Source: Nocardia niwae NBRC 108934 = DSM 45340 (GTDB lineage Bacteria; Actinomycetota; Actinomycetes; Mycobacteriales; Mycobacteriaceae). From it: DNA of 64,000 bases. Made by a program: the position numbers and the translations under genes. The notes under the pieces are model-generated. The model saw nothing but the letters and a program-made list of their open reading frames with translations. It made no database searches and was not told where the DNA came from. Location of the stretch: positions 330,878-394,877 of the forward strand of contig NZ_BDCK01000016.1 in assembly GCF_001613465.1 (NCBI RefSeq). Direction: 5' to 3'. This document shows, one piece after another, positions 32,249-42,457 of the stretch (position 1 is its first letter; the number at the start of each line of letters is the position of its first letter).

Positions 32249-33784
32249 TCAGCCGTGCGCGGCCCGCAACCGGAACGCCACCAGCGCGGCGAGCAGCAGG
32301 ATCGAGGTGGTGCCGACGGCCGCGACGTGGATGCCCGAGATGAAGGACTCGTGCACCGAGACGAGGAACGCGTTGCCGGCGGCCTCCGGCAGTTCCCGCG
32401 CGTAGGTCGTCGCGGCGCCCAGTGATTCCGAGGCCGCGTCCATCCGGTCGCTCGGTACGTGAGCGGGATCGAGACCGTTGCGGAAGATCGCCATGACGAC
32501 GCTGCCGAGGATCGCGACGCCCAGCGCGATACCGGTCTCGTAGGCGGTCTCCGACACCGCGGCGGCCGCGCCCGCGCGCTCCGGGGGCGCCGAGCCGACC
32601 ACCAGATCCGAGGACACGGTCAGCGCGACCCCGACGCCCGCCCCGATGAACAGAAAACCGAGCACGAACGGCGTTGTACTGGCGCCGGCATCGGGACTCA
32701 CCAGACCGAACAGGGCCGCCCCTACCGCCGCCGTGAGCAGCGCGCCGCCGAGCACCGTGCCCGGCGGCAGCCGCCGCACCAACCAGGCCGCGGCGAGTGC
32801 ACCGATCATCCCGGCGGACAGGCCGGGCAGCAGCAGCAACCCCGCTTGCATCGGGGAGCGCCCCAGCACCAACTGGAGGTACTGCGAGCCGAAGAACAGC
32901 ACGCCCGCCAGCGCGAACACCGCGAGCAGATTGGTCAGCACGGCCGTGCGGAACTTCGGCAGCGCGAACAGCGCCAAGTCCAGCATCGGTTGTGCCAGCC
33001 GCCGCTGCCTGCGGACGAACAACACGCCGGCCAGCAGGCCGAGCACGCAGATCAGGGCGGACCGCACGCTCGGACCGTGGGCCGCGAATTCCTTCACCGC
33101 GTACACGACGGGCACCAGCGCGAGCATCGACAGCGCGGCACTCGGCAGGTCGAAGCGACCGGGCTTCGGATCGCGCGATTCCGGGATCAGCACCGGCCCA
33201 AGCCCGATCAGCACCAGCATGACCGGCAGGTTCACCAGGAACACCGAGCCCCACCAATAGTGCTCGAGCAGCCAGCCACCCAGCAGCGGTCCCGCCGCGG
33301 CGCCACCGCCCGCCATCGCGCTCCACACCGCGATCGCGACCGTGCGCTGCCGCGGATCGAGGAACATCGACCTGATCAGGGCCAGCGTCGCGGGCATCAG
33401 CGTCGCGCCGGCGACACCCTGCAGCACCCGCGCCGCGATGAGCATTTCCGGCGTCACGGACCAGGCAGCCAGCACCGAAGCGAAGCCGAATCCGGCCGCG
33501 CCGAGCAGCAGCAGCCTGCGCCGCCCGATCCGGTCGCCCAGGTTGCCCATGACGACGAGCAACCCGGCCAGCACGAACGAGTAGACGTCGATGATCCACA
33601 GCAGTTGCGGCGTGGTGGGCGCGAGATCGGCGCTGATCGCGGGCACGGCCAGGTCGAGCACCGTCGCGTCGACGGCGAGCAGGAGCAGGGCGAGCGCGAG
33701 CACCGACAATCCCGCCCACTCGCGGGCTCCCGCGCGGGGTGCGGTGGTGGCCGATCGTGCGATGGGCGCGGTCTGGGGGGTCAT
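32249..33784 (-). CDS. MFS drug exporter, DHA2 (QacA/LfrA-like) family
   Basis: A protein of 511 residues with 14 predicted helices. Helix 1 has the family motif VDATVLDLAVPAI, the loop 2-3 motif is GNLGDRIGRRRLLL, and the antiporter motif C-like segment GPLLGGWLLE is in helix 5. It should export cationic or hydrophobic drugs with proton antiport. It is divergent from a TetR gene with an 84-bp intergenic region holding two operator palindromes, so drug-induced derepression is likely. Confidence 0.93.
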   Translation of the reverse strand: MTPQTAPIARSATTAPRAGAREWAGLSVLALALLLLAVDATVLDLAVPAISADLAPTTPQLLWIIDVYSFVLAGLLVVMGNLGDRIGRRRLLLLGAAGFGFASVLAAWSVTPEMLIAARVLQGVAGATLMPATLALIRSMFLDPRQRTVAIAVWSAMAGGGAAAGPLLGGWLLEHYWWGSVFLVNLPVMLVLIGLGPVLIPESRDPKPGRFDLPSAALSMLALVPVVYAVKEFAAHGPSVRSALICVLGLLAGVLFVRRQRRLAQPMLDLALFALPKFRTAVLTNLLAVFALAGVLFFGSQYLQLVLGRSPMQAGLLLLPGLSAGMIGALAAAWLVRRLPPGTVLGGALLTAAVGAALFGLVSPDAGASTTPFVLGFLFIGAGVGVALTVSSDLVVGSAPPERAGAAAAVSETAYETGIALGVAILGSVVMAIFRNGLDPAHVPSDRMDAASESLGAATTYARELPEAAGNAFLVSVHESFISGIHVAAVGTTSILLLAALVAFRLRAAHG

Positions 33785-33813
33785 GACTTTCTCGACTTCC
33801 GTCGTCTGTTTTT

Positions 33814-33829
33814 TACCGTCCAGACGGTA
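33814..33829. promoter_or_regulatory. TetR-type operator 1
   Basis: TACCGTC-CA-GACGGTA inverted repeat, centred 28 bp from a second copy, between the divergent exporter and regulator genes. Confidence 0.8.
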
Positions 33830-33842
33830 TAGTACTCACCCA

Positions 33843-33856
33843 ACCGTCCGGACGGT
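33843..33856. promoter_or_regulatory. TetR-type operator 2
   Basis: Perfect palindrome ACCGTCCGGACGGT, 12 bases before the GTG of the TetR gene. Both copies are followed by ATAG. Confidence 0.8.
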
Positions 33857-33868
33857 ATAGTCGGCCGC

Positions 33869-34408
33869 GTGACAGCTGACACCCGCGACCGCATCCTGGA
33901 CGCGCTCGAGACCTTGCTGCTGGAAAAAGGCATGTCGCAGGTGACTCTGGAGAACGTCGCGGCCACCGCCGGCGTCTCCAAAGGCGGCTTGCTCTATCAC
34001 TTCAAGAGCAAGGACGCGCTGCTGGCGGGCCTGGTCCGCAGGCTGGCCGACCGTGCGGGCAAGCAACTGGACACCGCGGTCGCCAAGGGCGGCTCGGTAG
34101 CCGAGTGGTACCTGCAGACTCCGAACCCGGACAACTCGGCCGAAGCGGTCGAACTCGAGCTCTACCGGTCCATGCTCGCGACCATGCGCACCATCGACGC
34201 CACCCCGGAACCCGACGAGGTGCAGCAGGCGCTCGTCGAGATGATGAACTCCTGGTCCGACGGTTTGGACGAGGAGGTCGACGACCCGGTTCAGGCCGAC
34301 CTCATCCGGTTGGTCGGTGACGGCGTGTACCTGCGCGCGCTGCTCGGCCTCCCGCCCATCGATCCGGTTCGCTACCGGCAGGTGGTGGACCGCTTACTGC
34401 GGCCCTGA
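33869..34408 (+). CDS. TetR family regulator of the adjacent exporter
   Basis: A protein of 179 residues. The DNA-binding domain covers about residues 5-50, with the helix-turn-helix VAATAGVSKGGLLYHFKSKD. The C-terminal part is a helical ligand pocket. GTG start at 33869, no strong SD, and possibly leaderless translation. It presumably binds the two ACCGTC...GACGGT palindromes and represses itself and the MFS gene, like LfrR and QacR in comparable arrangements. Confidence 0.92.
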   Translation: MTADTRDRILDALETLLLEKGMSQVTLENVAATAGVSKGGLLYHFKSKDALLAGLVRRLADRAGKQLDTAVAKGGSVAEWYLQTPNPDNSAEAVELELYRSMLATMRTIDATPEPDEVQQALVEMMNSWSDGLDEEVDDPVQADLIRLVGDGVYLRALLGLPPIDPVRYRQVVDRLLRP

Positions 34409-34424
34409 CGGCTAGACTCGGCCC

Positions 34425-35297
34425 GTGCTGCCAGCCGCCGAACCGGCCGGCGCCGTCGGGGCGGGAACAGATCCGGTACCGGGGTCTCCTGGAACGACGG
34501 TGCCGATCCGACCGCTGAGTTTCCGTGAACTGCTCGATGTGCCGTTCGCGCTGATCCAGGCGAACGTCCGCGCCTTGGCCGGCCTGAGCGTGCCGGGCCT
34601 GGTCCTCGCCGAGGCCGTGGTGGTCGCGGTGACCGCGGCCGTCTCCGAGCTGACCGACGGTTCCGACACGGGCACCGCGTGGGCGGCGATCCTGTCCACC
34701 GCGACCTGTGCGTGGTTGCTGCGCTTGGTGTTACGCGGTACGACCGTGGCCTTGGGGCTCGCGACCGTCGGCGGAGCGCCGATCGGCCGCCGTACCGCGC
34801 TGCGTCGATTCGGTGCGACACTCGGCCCGTTGCTGCTGTTCCAGCTGTTTTTCACCGTGGTGGGCGTCGCCGTGCTGACCGTGGGCAGTGTGCTGATCGT
34901 GACGCTGCCGCTCGCGGCGATCTGGCTCGGCCGGCTGCGCGCGGGCCGCTGGGTCGCGGTGCCGGTGCTGTTCGTCGAGCGCACGTCGCACCGGGACGCG
35001 ATCGCGCGGGCGAAACTGCTCGCCGAGGGCGCGGAGTGGCCGACCACCGGGCTGTGGATCGCCCAGCGCGCCCTGTTCACGCTGCTGGCGGTGCCGCTGC
35101 TGGCCATTCCGCTGTTCGTCTCCGACTTCTCCGGCACCCATCGATGGCCGGTGATCGTGCTGACCACATCGGCGGTGCTGCTGCTGACGGCGTTCGGCGA
35201 AGTGGTCGAGGGTTCCTCGCGAGTCGTGTGCTACGTCGACCGCCGGTGCCGCAGGGAGGGATTGGACATTCGCGTCCGCAGGCAGGAGGCGCGATGA
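34425..35297 (+). CDS. Multi-pass membrane protein of the moxR2-type cluster
   Basis: A protein of 290 residues with about six hydrophobic helices (LSVPGLVLAEAVVVAVTAAV, TATCAWLLRLVLRGTTVALG and so on). No enzymatic motif. Its position just before the DUF4129 protein, MoxR and DUF58 matches Rv3690 in the M. tuberculosis Rv3690-Rv3695 cluster, so I place it there by synteny. The start is GTG at 34425. Its stop overlaps the next gene's ATG (ATGA), indicating coupled translation. Confidence 0.78.
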   Translation: MLPAAEPAGAVGAGTDPVPGSPGTTVPIRPLSFRELLDVPFALIQANVRALAGLSVPGLVLAEAVVVAVTAAVSELTDGSDTGTAWAAILSTATCAWLLRLVLRGTTVALGLATVGGAPIGRRTALRRFGATLGPLLLFQLFFTVVGVAVLTVGSVLIVTLPLAAIWLGRLRAGRWVAVPVLFVERTSHRDAIARAKLLAEGAEWPTTGLWIAQRALFTLLAVPLLAIPLFVSDFSGTHRWPVIVLTTSAVLLLTAFGEVVEGSSRVVCYVDRRCRREGLDIRVRRQEAR

Positions 35298-36373
35298 GCC
35301 ATCCCGTTCCGCCGGAACACCCGTGGGCCGAGGTCGCGCCGACCGAAGGCACACCGCACGATACGGCGCCCGGCACGCCACGGCTCGGCGCGGCCGCCGA
35401 TCATCGCGCCGCCGCCGAATCGGCCGCACGACATCGGGATTTCGACCGGGCCCTGCGCGAACGCTTCCGCGCCGTGCTGCGCGGCCTGGAACAGGGCGGT
35501 GTGCTGGAGGTGCGGCGGTCACGCACCGCGCGGGAAACCGCCGACGACGTGACCACCGCGCTACCGCTCGAGACCGCCACCGAAATCCAGCCCGCCGCGC
35601 ACAGTTTCGACGAGGTGGTCTACGGCGGACGCCGCGCCACCGAGGACGAATACCGCAGGCTGGAATACGCCGACCGGTTCTCCGCTTCCGCGCCGCCACC
35701 CGCTCCGGAACCGGTGGATATCGAGGCGGTGGAGAAGGCGCCGCGCACCGGGCGCAGGCTGCCGCCGCTGCCGAATCTGCTGCGCGACCCCCGATTCTGG
35801 GCGGGGCTCGCCGCGGCGGCCGCTTTGCTGCTGCTGGTCTACGGCGTCCTGCAAGCCTGCGGCGCGCCGACCGCGCCTCCCGCGCCGCCGCCGCAACCGC
35901 CACCGGACCTGCCCGACGTCCCTCCGCCGGACGCGCCCGGCTTCGGAGCGGGGGACGACCCGATCTGGGACCGGCTGCCCGCGCCGGTCTTCTACGGCGG
36001 GGTGCAGTTCCTGATCGCCGCCGCACTGGTGGTGTGGTGGCGTGCCCGCAGGCGGGGCGCCCTGGTGCGCGAGCCCCGCCCCGTCGAGGTGGCGGCGAAC
36101 GAACTGCTCGCCGGGCAGGCCGCCCTGTACCGCCGCTCGAAAGACCACGACCATGTGGCCGGGAAACTGCGGGCAGCTACGCTGCGCCGCATCCGCACCC
36201 CGCTCGGCATCACGGCCGACACCCCGCCGGACCGGATCGTCGCCGTTGTCGCTACGCGCATCGGAGCCCACCCCGCCCAGATCGGCGCGGCCCTGTTCGA
36301 CCCCGTGCCCGATCCGGCGACGCTTCAGGTGGTGGCCGCCCAGCTCGAATGGATCGAATCGGAGGTCGGATGA
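35294..36373 (+). CDS. DUF4129 domain membrane protein
   Basis: A protein of 359 residues. An N-terminal DUF4129-like segment (RERFRAVLRGLEQGGVLEVRR ... FDEVVYGGR, about residues 48-130) is followed by a membrane helix (about 175-195), a Pro-rich loop outside the membrane, a second helix (about 238-255) and a cytoplasmic C-terminal domain. It corresponds to Rv3691 by order. AGGAGG sits 5-10 bases before the ATG. Presumed partner of the MoxR ATPase in an envelope process; the role is unknown. Confidence 0.78.
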   Translation: MSHPVPPEHPWAEVAPTEGTPHDTAPGTPRLGAAADHRAAAESAARHRDFDRALRERFRAVLRGLEQGGVLEVRRSRTARETADDVTTALPLETATEIQPAAHSFDEVVYGGRRATEDEYRRLEYADRFSASAPPPAPEPVDIEAVEKAPRTGRRLPPLPNLLRDPRFWAGLAAAAALLLLVYGVLQACGAPTAPPAPPPQPPPDLPDVPPPDAPGFGAGDDPIWDRLPAPVFYGGVQFLIAAALVVWWRARRRGALVREPRPVEVAANELLAGQAALYRRSKDHDHVAGKLRAATLRRIRTPLGITADTPPDRIVAVVATRIGAHPAQIGAALFDPVPDPATLQVVAAQLEWIESEVG

Positions 36374-36440
36374 GACGCCCTTGCCCGAACCGCACCCGGC
36401 CCATGGCATGCGGGAACGCCCGCGAACCACAGGAGATCGA

Positions 36441-37418
<978 letters not shown>

Positions 37419-37421
37419 CGC

Positions 37422-38717
37422 ATGGTCGTCACCGGTCGGCTGGCCGCCGCGGCAGGCGTGGCAGCCCTGTTCGTCACCCTGGTCCTGCCTTCCGTGATCG
37501 GCGTGGTGGTGGTGACCTGTGCCCTTGCGGCCGGACTGCTCGTCGACCTGGGCGCGGTGGGACGTGCGCGCGATCTCGCGCTGTCACGCGAGACGCTCAC
37601 CACGGTGCGGCTCGGACGCTCGGTCGAGGTGGAACTCGTCGCGGTCAACACGGGAGCCCGGAGGCTGCGCGGCACGGTCTGGGACGACTGGCCCGACAGC
37701 GCGCGCGCCGAGAACCGGACACACCGGCTCGAACTCGCGCCGGGCACCAAGGTCCGTTTCCGCACCACGCTCACGCCCACCTACCGCGGCGATCGGGTCG
37801 CGGGACAAGTCACCGTACGGCTGCTCGGCCCCCTCGGACTGGCGGGGCGGCAGACGAGGCGCGACGTGCCCGCCCGGGTCCGCGCGCTGCCCGCGTTCCG
37901 CGCCGAACGGCTGTTGCGCTCGAAAGTGAAGCGGCTGCAACACCTGGAGGGCAGCAATGTCACCACGCTGCGCGGACAGGGCACCGAGTTCGATTCGTTC
38001 CGCGAGTACGTCGCCGGGGACGACGTGCGCGCCATCGATTGGCGCGCCACCGCCCGCGCCACCGACGTCCTGGTCCGCACCTGGCGCCCGGAGCGCAACC
38101 GGCACATGCTGATGCTGCTGGACACCGGCCGGATCAGCGCGGGCCGGGTGGGTGACGGTACGCGCCTGGACGCGAGCATCGAGGCGGCCCTGCTGCTCGG
38201 CGGTCTGGCCGCCGCCGCGGGGGACACGGTCGACCTGCTCGCCTTCGACCGCGGGCCGCGCGCCGAGGTCCGTGGGGTCGGCGGAAAGGGATTGCAGCTG
38301 AAGCTGATGCACGCGATGGCAGGCATCACCCCAGCCCTCGTCGACACCGACAGCGCCGGACTCGTGCGGGCTGCCGTTCAGCGCACCCGCCGCCGCAGCC
38401 TGGTCGTCTGGTTCACCAGTCTCGACGGCGCCGCGGTCGAGGAGAACCTGCTGCCCGTGCTGCCGGTGCTGGCGCAGCGGCACCGGGTGCTGATCGTCTC
38501 GGTGATCGACCCCGAGATCGCCGCGGCCGCCACCCGGCGCGAGCAACTCTCCGACCTGTACGCCGCGGCCGCGGCCGAATCCGTGCTCGCCGAGCGCGCG
38601 CTGGTCCAGGAATCGCTGCGCCGCACCGGTATCGCGGTCGTCGCCGCGTCCCCGGAACGGCTGCCCGAGGCGCTCGCGGACGAATACCTGGAACTGAAAC
38701 AGTCCGGCGCGCTCTGA
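37422..38717 (+). CDS. DUF58 (VWA-like) membrane protein
   Basis: A protein of 431 residues. Two hydrophobic helices (about 8-50) precede a beta-rich domain and the DUF58 core with the hallmark FREYVAGDDVRAIDWRATAR (about residues 190-210). The C-terminal part has a von Willebrand A-like fold with the MIDAS-like LMLLDTGR. Partner of MoxR, starting 3 bases after the moxR stop; corresponds to Rv3693 by order. Confidence 0.88.
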   Translation: MVVTGRLAAAAGVAALFVTLVLPSVIGVVVVTCALAAGLLVDLGAVGRARDLALSRETLTTVRLGRSVEVELVAVNTGARRLRGTVWDDWPDSARAENRTHRLELAPGTKVRFRTTLTPTYRGDRVAGQVTVRLLGPLGLAGRQTRRDVPARVRALPAFRAERLLRSKVKRLQHLEGSNVTTLRGQGTEFDSFREYVAGDDVRAIDWRATARATDVLVRTWRPERNRHMLMLLDTGRISAGRVGDGTRLDASIEAALLLGGLAAAAGDTVDLLAFDRGPRAEVRGVGGKGLQLKLMHAMAGITPALVDTDSAGLVRAAVQRTRRRSLVVWFTSLDGAAVEENLLPVLPVLAQRHRVLIVSVIDPEIAAAATRREQLSDLYAAAAAESVLAERALVQESLRRTGIAVVAASPERLPEALADEYLELKQSGAL

Positions 38718-38779
38718 GTTCCGGCCATGGTCTTGCCGAAGGACGTGCTCGCCGGCCCGCCCAGGAGGATCATGGCCCC

Positions 38780-39799
38780 ATGGCCTCGGATCTCGCCGCC
38801 TTCGTCCGCGGATTGCCCAAAGCGGAACTGCACCTGCATCTGGAAGGGACGCTGGAGCCGGAGCTGAAGTTCCACCTGGCCCGGCGCAACGGTATCGAAC
38901 TGCCGGAGCACAGCGTGGACGAGGTGAAGCAGACCTATCGCTTCCATGATCTGACGTCGTTCCTGCGGGTCTACTACCCGGCGATGCGCGTTTTGCAGCG
39001 TCCGGAGGACTTCCACGACCTCGCCTACGACTATCTGCGCCGGGCGCACGGCCAAGGCGTGCGCCATGCCGAACTGTTCTTCGATCCGCAGGCGCACACC
39101 GGGCGCGGGGTCCCGTTCGCCACCGTGATCAGCGGATACCGCTCGGCGATCGCGCGGGCGCGGCGGGAGCTGGGGATTTCCGCCGAGCTGATCCTGTGCT
39201 TCCTGCGCGATCATTCCGCGGAGTACGCCATGGCGACGCTGCTGGAAGCGCTGCCGTACAAGAGCTGGATCCTCGGGGTCGGCTTGGATTCCGACGAGCG
39301 CGGCAACCCTCCGAGCAAGTTCGCCGCCGTCTTCGAGCGCGCCCGCGCGGAAGGGTTCCTGCTGACCATGCACTGCGACATCGACCAGCCGGATTCGGTC
39401 GAGCACATCCGCCAGGCGCTGGAGGACATCGCCGTCGACCGCCTCGACCACGGCACGAACATCGTCGCGGACGACCGTCTGGTCGAGCTGGCCAAGTCGA
39501 AGGGCATAGCGCTGACCTGCTGTCCGGTGTCGAACTCCTTCGTCACCGCCGAGATGAAGTCCGCGGAGATCGTCGGACTGCTCGACCGCGGGCTGACGGT
39601 GACCGTCAACAGCGACGATCCCGCCTATTTCGGGGCTTACGTGGCCGACAACTATCTCGCGCTGGCCGAGCAGGCGGGCCTGGGCATCGATCGGCTGGCC
39701 GAGCTGGCCCGCAACTCGTTCCGGGCTTCCTGGCTGACGCCCGCCCGGCAGGACGCCTTTCTCCGCGAAGTGGACGACTACGTCGCGGCGAACGGCTGA
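38780..39799 (+). CDS. Adenosine/adenine deaminase family protein with altered active site
   Basis: A TIM-barrel amidohydrolase of 339 residues. Zinc ligands are present: HLHLEG (His18, His20), His198 and Asp279 in VNSDDPAYFG; His224 of DHG is also present. The segments GLDSDERGNPPSKF and SDDPAYFG resemble adenine deaminases more than adenosine deaminases. Yet the usual HAGE motif that carries the catalytic Glu reads HCDID (198-202), so the general acid is missing or moved. The substrate is therefore open. AGGAGGA lies 11 bases before the ATG. It is inserted between DUF58 and RDD genes and overlaps the RDD gene end by 22 bp. Confidence 0.85.
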   Translation: MASDLAAFVRGLPKAELHLHLEGTLEPELKFHLARRNGIELPEHSVDEVKQTYRFHDLTSFLRVYYPAMRVLQRPEDFHDLAYDYLRRAHGQGVRHAELFFDPQAHTGRGVPFATVISGYRSAIARARRELGISAELILCFLRDHSAEYAMATLLEALPYKSWILGVGLDSDERGNPPSKFAAVFERARAEGFLLTMHCDIDQPDSVEHIRQALEDIAVDRLDHGTNIVADDRLVELAKSKGIALTCCPVSNSFVTAEMKSAEIVGLLDRGLTVTVNSDDPAYFGAYVADNYLALAEQAGLGIDRLAELARNSFRASWLTPARQDAFLREVDDYVAANG

Positions 39800-40578
39800 G
39801 CGGGGCGCAGCGGCATCGGCGGATACACCGGCCGCGGCAGCACCCGGCGCTGTCGCTCGGCGATGACCGCGCCGAGGATCTGCGGCGGAGGACAACCGGC
39901 AGGCGGCGGGACGCGCAGCCGCCCGCACACCTCGGCCACGAGCGCGGCGCCCAGCTGGTGTTGCGCCGCTGGAGTCAAGGTACGCAAGCGCGTCAGGTAC
40001 TGCCGCACCGACAGCGCGAGATCCTCCGGCAGGCCGGACAGGTCGAGTTGTGCGCTCCAACCGGTCAGCCACGGCGGCGCGAGCGCGAGCGCGGGCGGCG
40101 GCAGCGGGCGCTGCGCGTGCACGACCACGGTGCCCGCGAGTACGTCACCGATCCGCCGCGCATGCGGCGAGCAGATCGAGGTGAGCACCGCGATGGCGCC
40201 GAACCCGCCGAGCATCCAGAAATCGACGATCGCGCCCGCCAGGCCGCGAGTGAGCGCGTGCCGGAAGTCGATCGGCCCGCCGTCCGCTCGCACCACGCGC
40301 AGCCCGAGCATCAGCTTGCCCAGAGTGCGTCCGCGCCAAGCGGTCTCACAGGTCACCGGATAACCGACCAGCACGGTCACGATGGTGACCAGCAGCACCA
40401 CGTCCAGCCAGGCCGAGTCCAGGCCCGCGGGCAGCAGCAGCGTGACGACGGCGAACAGCAGGACGAACCCGAGCGTGCACTGCGCCAGCACATCGATCAG
40501 GAACGCGGTGGCCCTCGTGGGGATCCGGGCGATCGGCAGTTCCAGGGCCACTGCTTCGCCGGTGGTGAACTCAGCCAT
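39778..40578 (-). CDS. RDD family membrane protein
   Basis: A protein of 266 residues. RDD-type motifs: the first helix begins RATAFLIDVLAQ (R..D), then ETAWRGRTLGKLMLGLRVV between helices two and three. Three membrane helices (about 25-45, 57-78, 115-135) are followed by a cytoplasmic C-terminus of about 125 residues rich in Pro and Leu. Corresponds to Rv3695 by order. Start at 40578, with a divergent SpoIIM gene beginning 44 bp away. Confidence 0.85.
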   Translation of the reverse strand: MAEFTTGEAVALELPIARIPTRATAFLIDVLAQCTLGFVLLFAVVTLLLPAGLDSAWLDVVLLVTIVTVLVGYPVTCETAWRGRTLGKLMLGLRVVRADGGPIDFRHALTRGLAGAIVDFWMLGGFGAIAVLTSICSPHARRIGDVLAGTVVVHAQRPLPPPALALAPPWLTGWSAQLDLSGLPEDLALSVRQYLTRLRTLTPAAQHQLGAALVAEVCGRLRVPPPAGCPPPQILGAVIAERQRRVLPRPVYPPMPLRPAQPFAAT

Positions 40579-40621
40579 GTCGATAGCATTCTTGCGACCG
40601 GCGGGAGTGGGAGGCAACCGA

Positions 40622-41638
40622 ATGGACGTGGACGCATACAGCCTGGCTCACCGCCGGGCGTGGGACCGGCTCGACTACTTGTCCAAGCGCGGGAAGTTGA
40701 CCGGCGCGGAGGCCGACGAACTGGTCCTGCTCTACCGCCGCACCTCCCAGCAGCTGGCCCGGCTGCAGTCGCACAGCCCGGACCCCGAACTGATCGCCGG
40801 ACTGAGCGCGTTGCTCGCGCGTGCGCGCGGGCGGGTGCTCGGGACGCGGGCCGACACCTGGCCGGAGATCGGCCGGTTCTTCAGCCATCGCTTCCCCGCC
40901 GCGCTCTACCGGTCATGGCCCTGGTGGGTCGGCGTGGCCACGGTGTTCCTGTGCGTATCGGCGGGCTTGGCCGTCTGGGTGGAGCGGTTCGACTCGGCCC
41001 GCGACGTTCTCGGAATCCCGGAGGACACGGGAAGTCTCACCGCGCCCGGCGGCGCGTTCGAGACGTACTACTCGGAGCATCCGCAAGGAGCTTTCGCCGC
41101 GCAGGTGTGGACGAACAACGCGTGGGTGACCGCGATCGCCCTCTTCACCGGTGTATTGATCCTGCCCGCGGTCTACCTGCTGTTCATGAACGCGCTCAAT
41201 CTGGGCGTCAGCGCGGGACTGATGTCCGAAGCGGGGCGGCTGGATTCGTTCTTCGGCTTCATCCTTCCGCACGGCACGCTGGAGCTGACCGCGGTGTTCG
41301 TCGCGGGCGGCGTCGGCCTGAAACTCGGCTGGACGCTGATCGATCCTGGACGGCTCAGCCGGGTGGAGGCCGTGGCCAGACAGGGGCGGGCGACCGCGAC
41401 CGTCGCGCTAGGGCTGGTCGGCGTATTGCTGGTGTGTGGCCTCATCGAAGGATTCGTGACGCCGAGCCCGCTGCCCGTCGTTATCCGGATCGCGATCGGG
41501 TTCACTGCCGAGGCGTTGTTCCTGGCCTACGTCTTCGGGATGGGGCGCCGCGCGGTCACCGAGCAGACGAACTCCGGTGTCGAGGTGGTCGGCGAGCAGC
41601 TCGGCGGTGTGACGCAGCCAACATTCAGCACACGCTGA
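40622..41638 (+). CDS. Stage II sporulation protein M-like membrane protein
   Basis: A protein of 338 residues of the SpoIIM family (Rv3694c-like). An N-terminal helical domain (WDRLDYLSKRGKLTGAEADELVLLYRR) precedes about five membrane helices; the FNALN-type motif appears as LFMNALNLGVSAG near residue 195, and the conserved ILPHGTLELTAVFVAGGVGLKLG follows. These proteins occur beside MoxR/DUF58 in non-sporulating actinobacteria with unknown roles. Divergent from the RDD gene. Confidence 0.9.
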   Translation: MDVDAYSLAHRRAWDRLDYLSKRGKLTGAEADELVLLYRRTSQQLARLQSHSPDPELIAGLSALLARARGRVLGTRADTWPEIGRFFSHRFPAALYRSWPWWVGVATVFLCVSAGLAVWVERFDSARDVLGIPEDTGSLTAPGGAFETYYSEHPQGAFAAQVWTNNAWVTAIALFTGVLILPAVYLLFMNALNLGVSAGLMSEAGRLDSFFGFILPHGTLELTAVFVAGGVGLKLGWTLIDPGRLSRVEAVARQGRATATVALGLVGVLLVCGLIEGFVTPSPLPVVIRIAIGFTAEALFLAYVFGMGRRAVTEQTNSGVEVVGEQLGGVTQPTFSTR

Positions 41639-42457
41639 GCGAAGTGACTGGGACAATCGGCAGCAAGCGGCGCCGGATCGTTTCGGATGTCCCCCATTTG
41701 AGTTCCGCTGGCCGCAGCGAGTCGCTGCTCTAGCTGCGGCCAGCGTTACCGTCAACTCTACACAATCGTTATCCCTACGCAACCCTTCCCGCCGAGGTCA
41801 AGCGTATAAAGCAGCGGGCCAGCAAACCCTTGCCGCACCCTCCGTCCCCCCGGAACCAGCTAACCGCATGCGACCCGCGCGACCGGAGTTTCGGAGGCCG
41901 GTGAGCACTCCGGCGACACCGGCGGAATAGCCTCCCGCAATCCGCTCCGGCAAGGCAACGGAACTGCTTCGAGGCGTTAGCCGAGCTATTGGATAGACCC
42001 CTCCATGGTTGCTGAGAACCGCCTTCACCTGCACGTTCATTTGCACGAAAGGCCAGTTGCTGACCACCACCCAATAGAAAGAGACCACAAGTTTGTTTAC
42101 GCGGTAATAAACCGGGTAAAGACATAGCGGTGCGCAAGGAAGACCGGCCAGTTCCCCGACAGGCTCGGCATTAACCGGCGAGCGAAACGCGTCTGGTTCA
42201 CCTGCTCCGGGCACCTGATTCAGCACCTGGGCCGCAACCATAACGAGTCATGTGATCTTCGCCTCACCTGCTGCTCCCGGGCCTCTCGGCGCGCGAAATC
42301 GACACCGGGACACGCCACTTGGCGAGACCCACGTCACATCGGCAGAGCGGTTCGACTTCCGCGGACGCAAGCCCGGCTCACACTGGCGAGGCGCCGCCCT
42401 GCATCGAATCCCACTGAATGAGAGTGACTTGAATCACTCCCGCGTCGGCAAGGGGGC
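41639..42457. other. Intergenic region of 819 bp between convergent genes
   Basis: It holds the SpoIIM terminator (41706-41745) and then about 700 bp of lower GC without a supported gene. A minus-strand frame (41798-42241) has no SD and no recognisable domain. Such a gap between convergent genes suggests a decayed gene or insertion. Confidence 0.4.
41706..41745 (+). terminator. Terminator after the SpoIIM-like gene
   Basis: CGCTGGCCGCAGC (41706-41718) and GCTGCGGCCAGCG (41733-41745), perfect 13-bp arms with a 14-base loop, followed by TTACC. Confidence 0.78.

Noticed and set aside
41798..42241. Minus-strand frame of 147 codons as a gene
   Set aside because: No ribosome binding site, no domain, and a composition unlike the neighbours; kept only as part of the unassigned gap.
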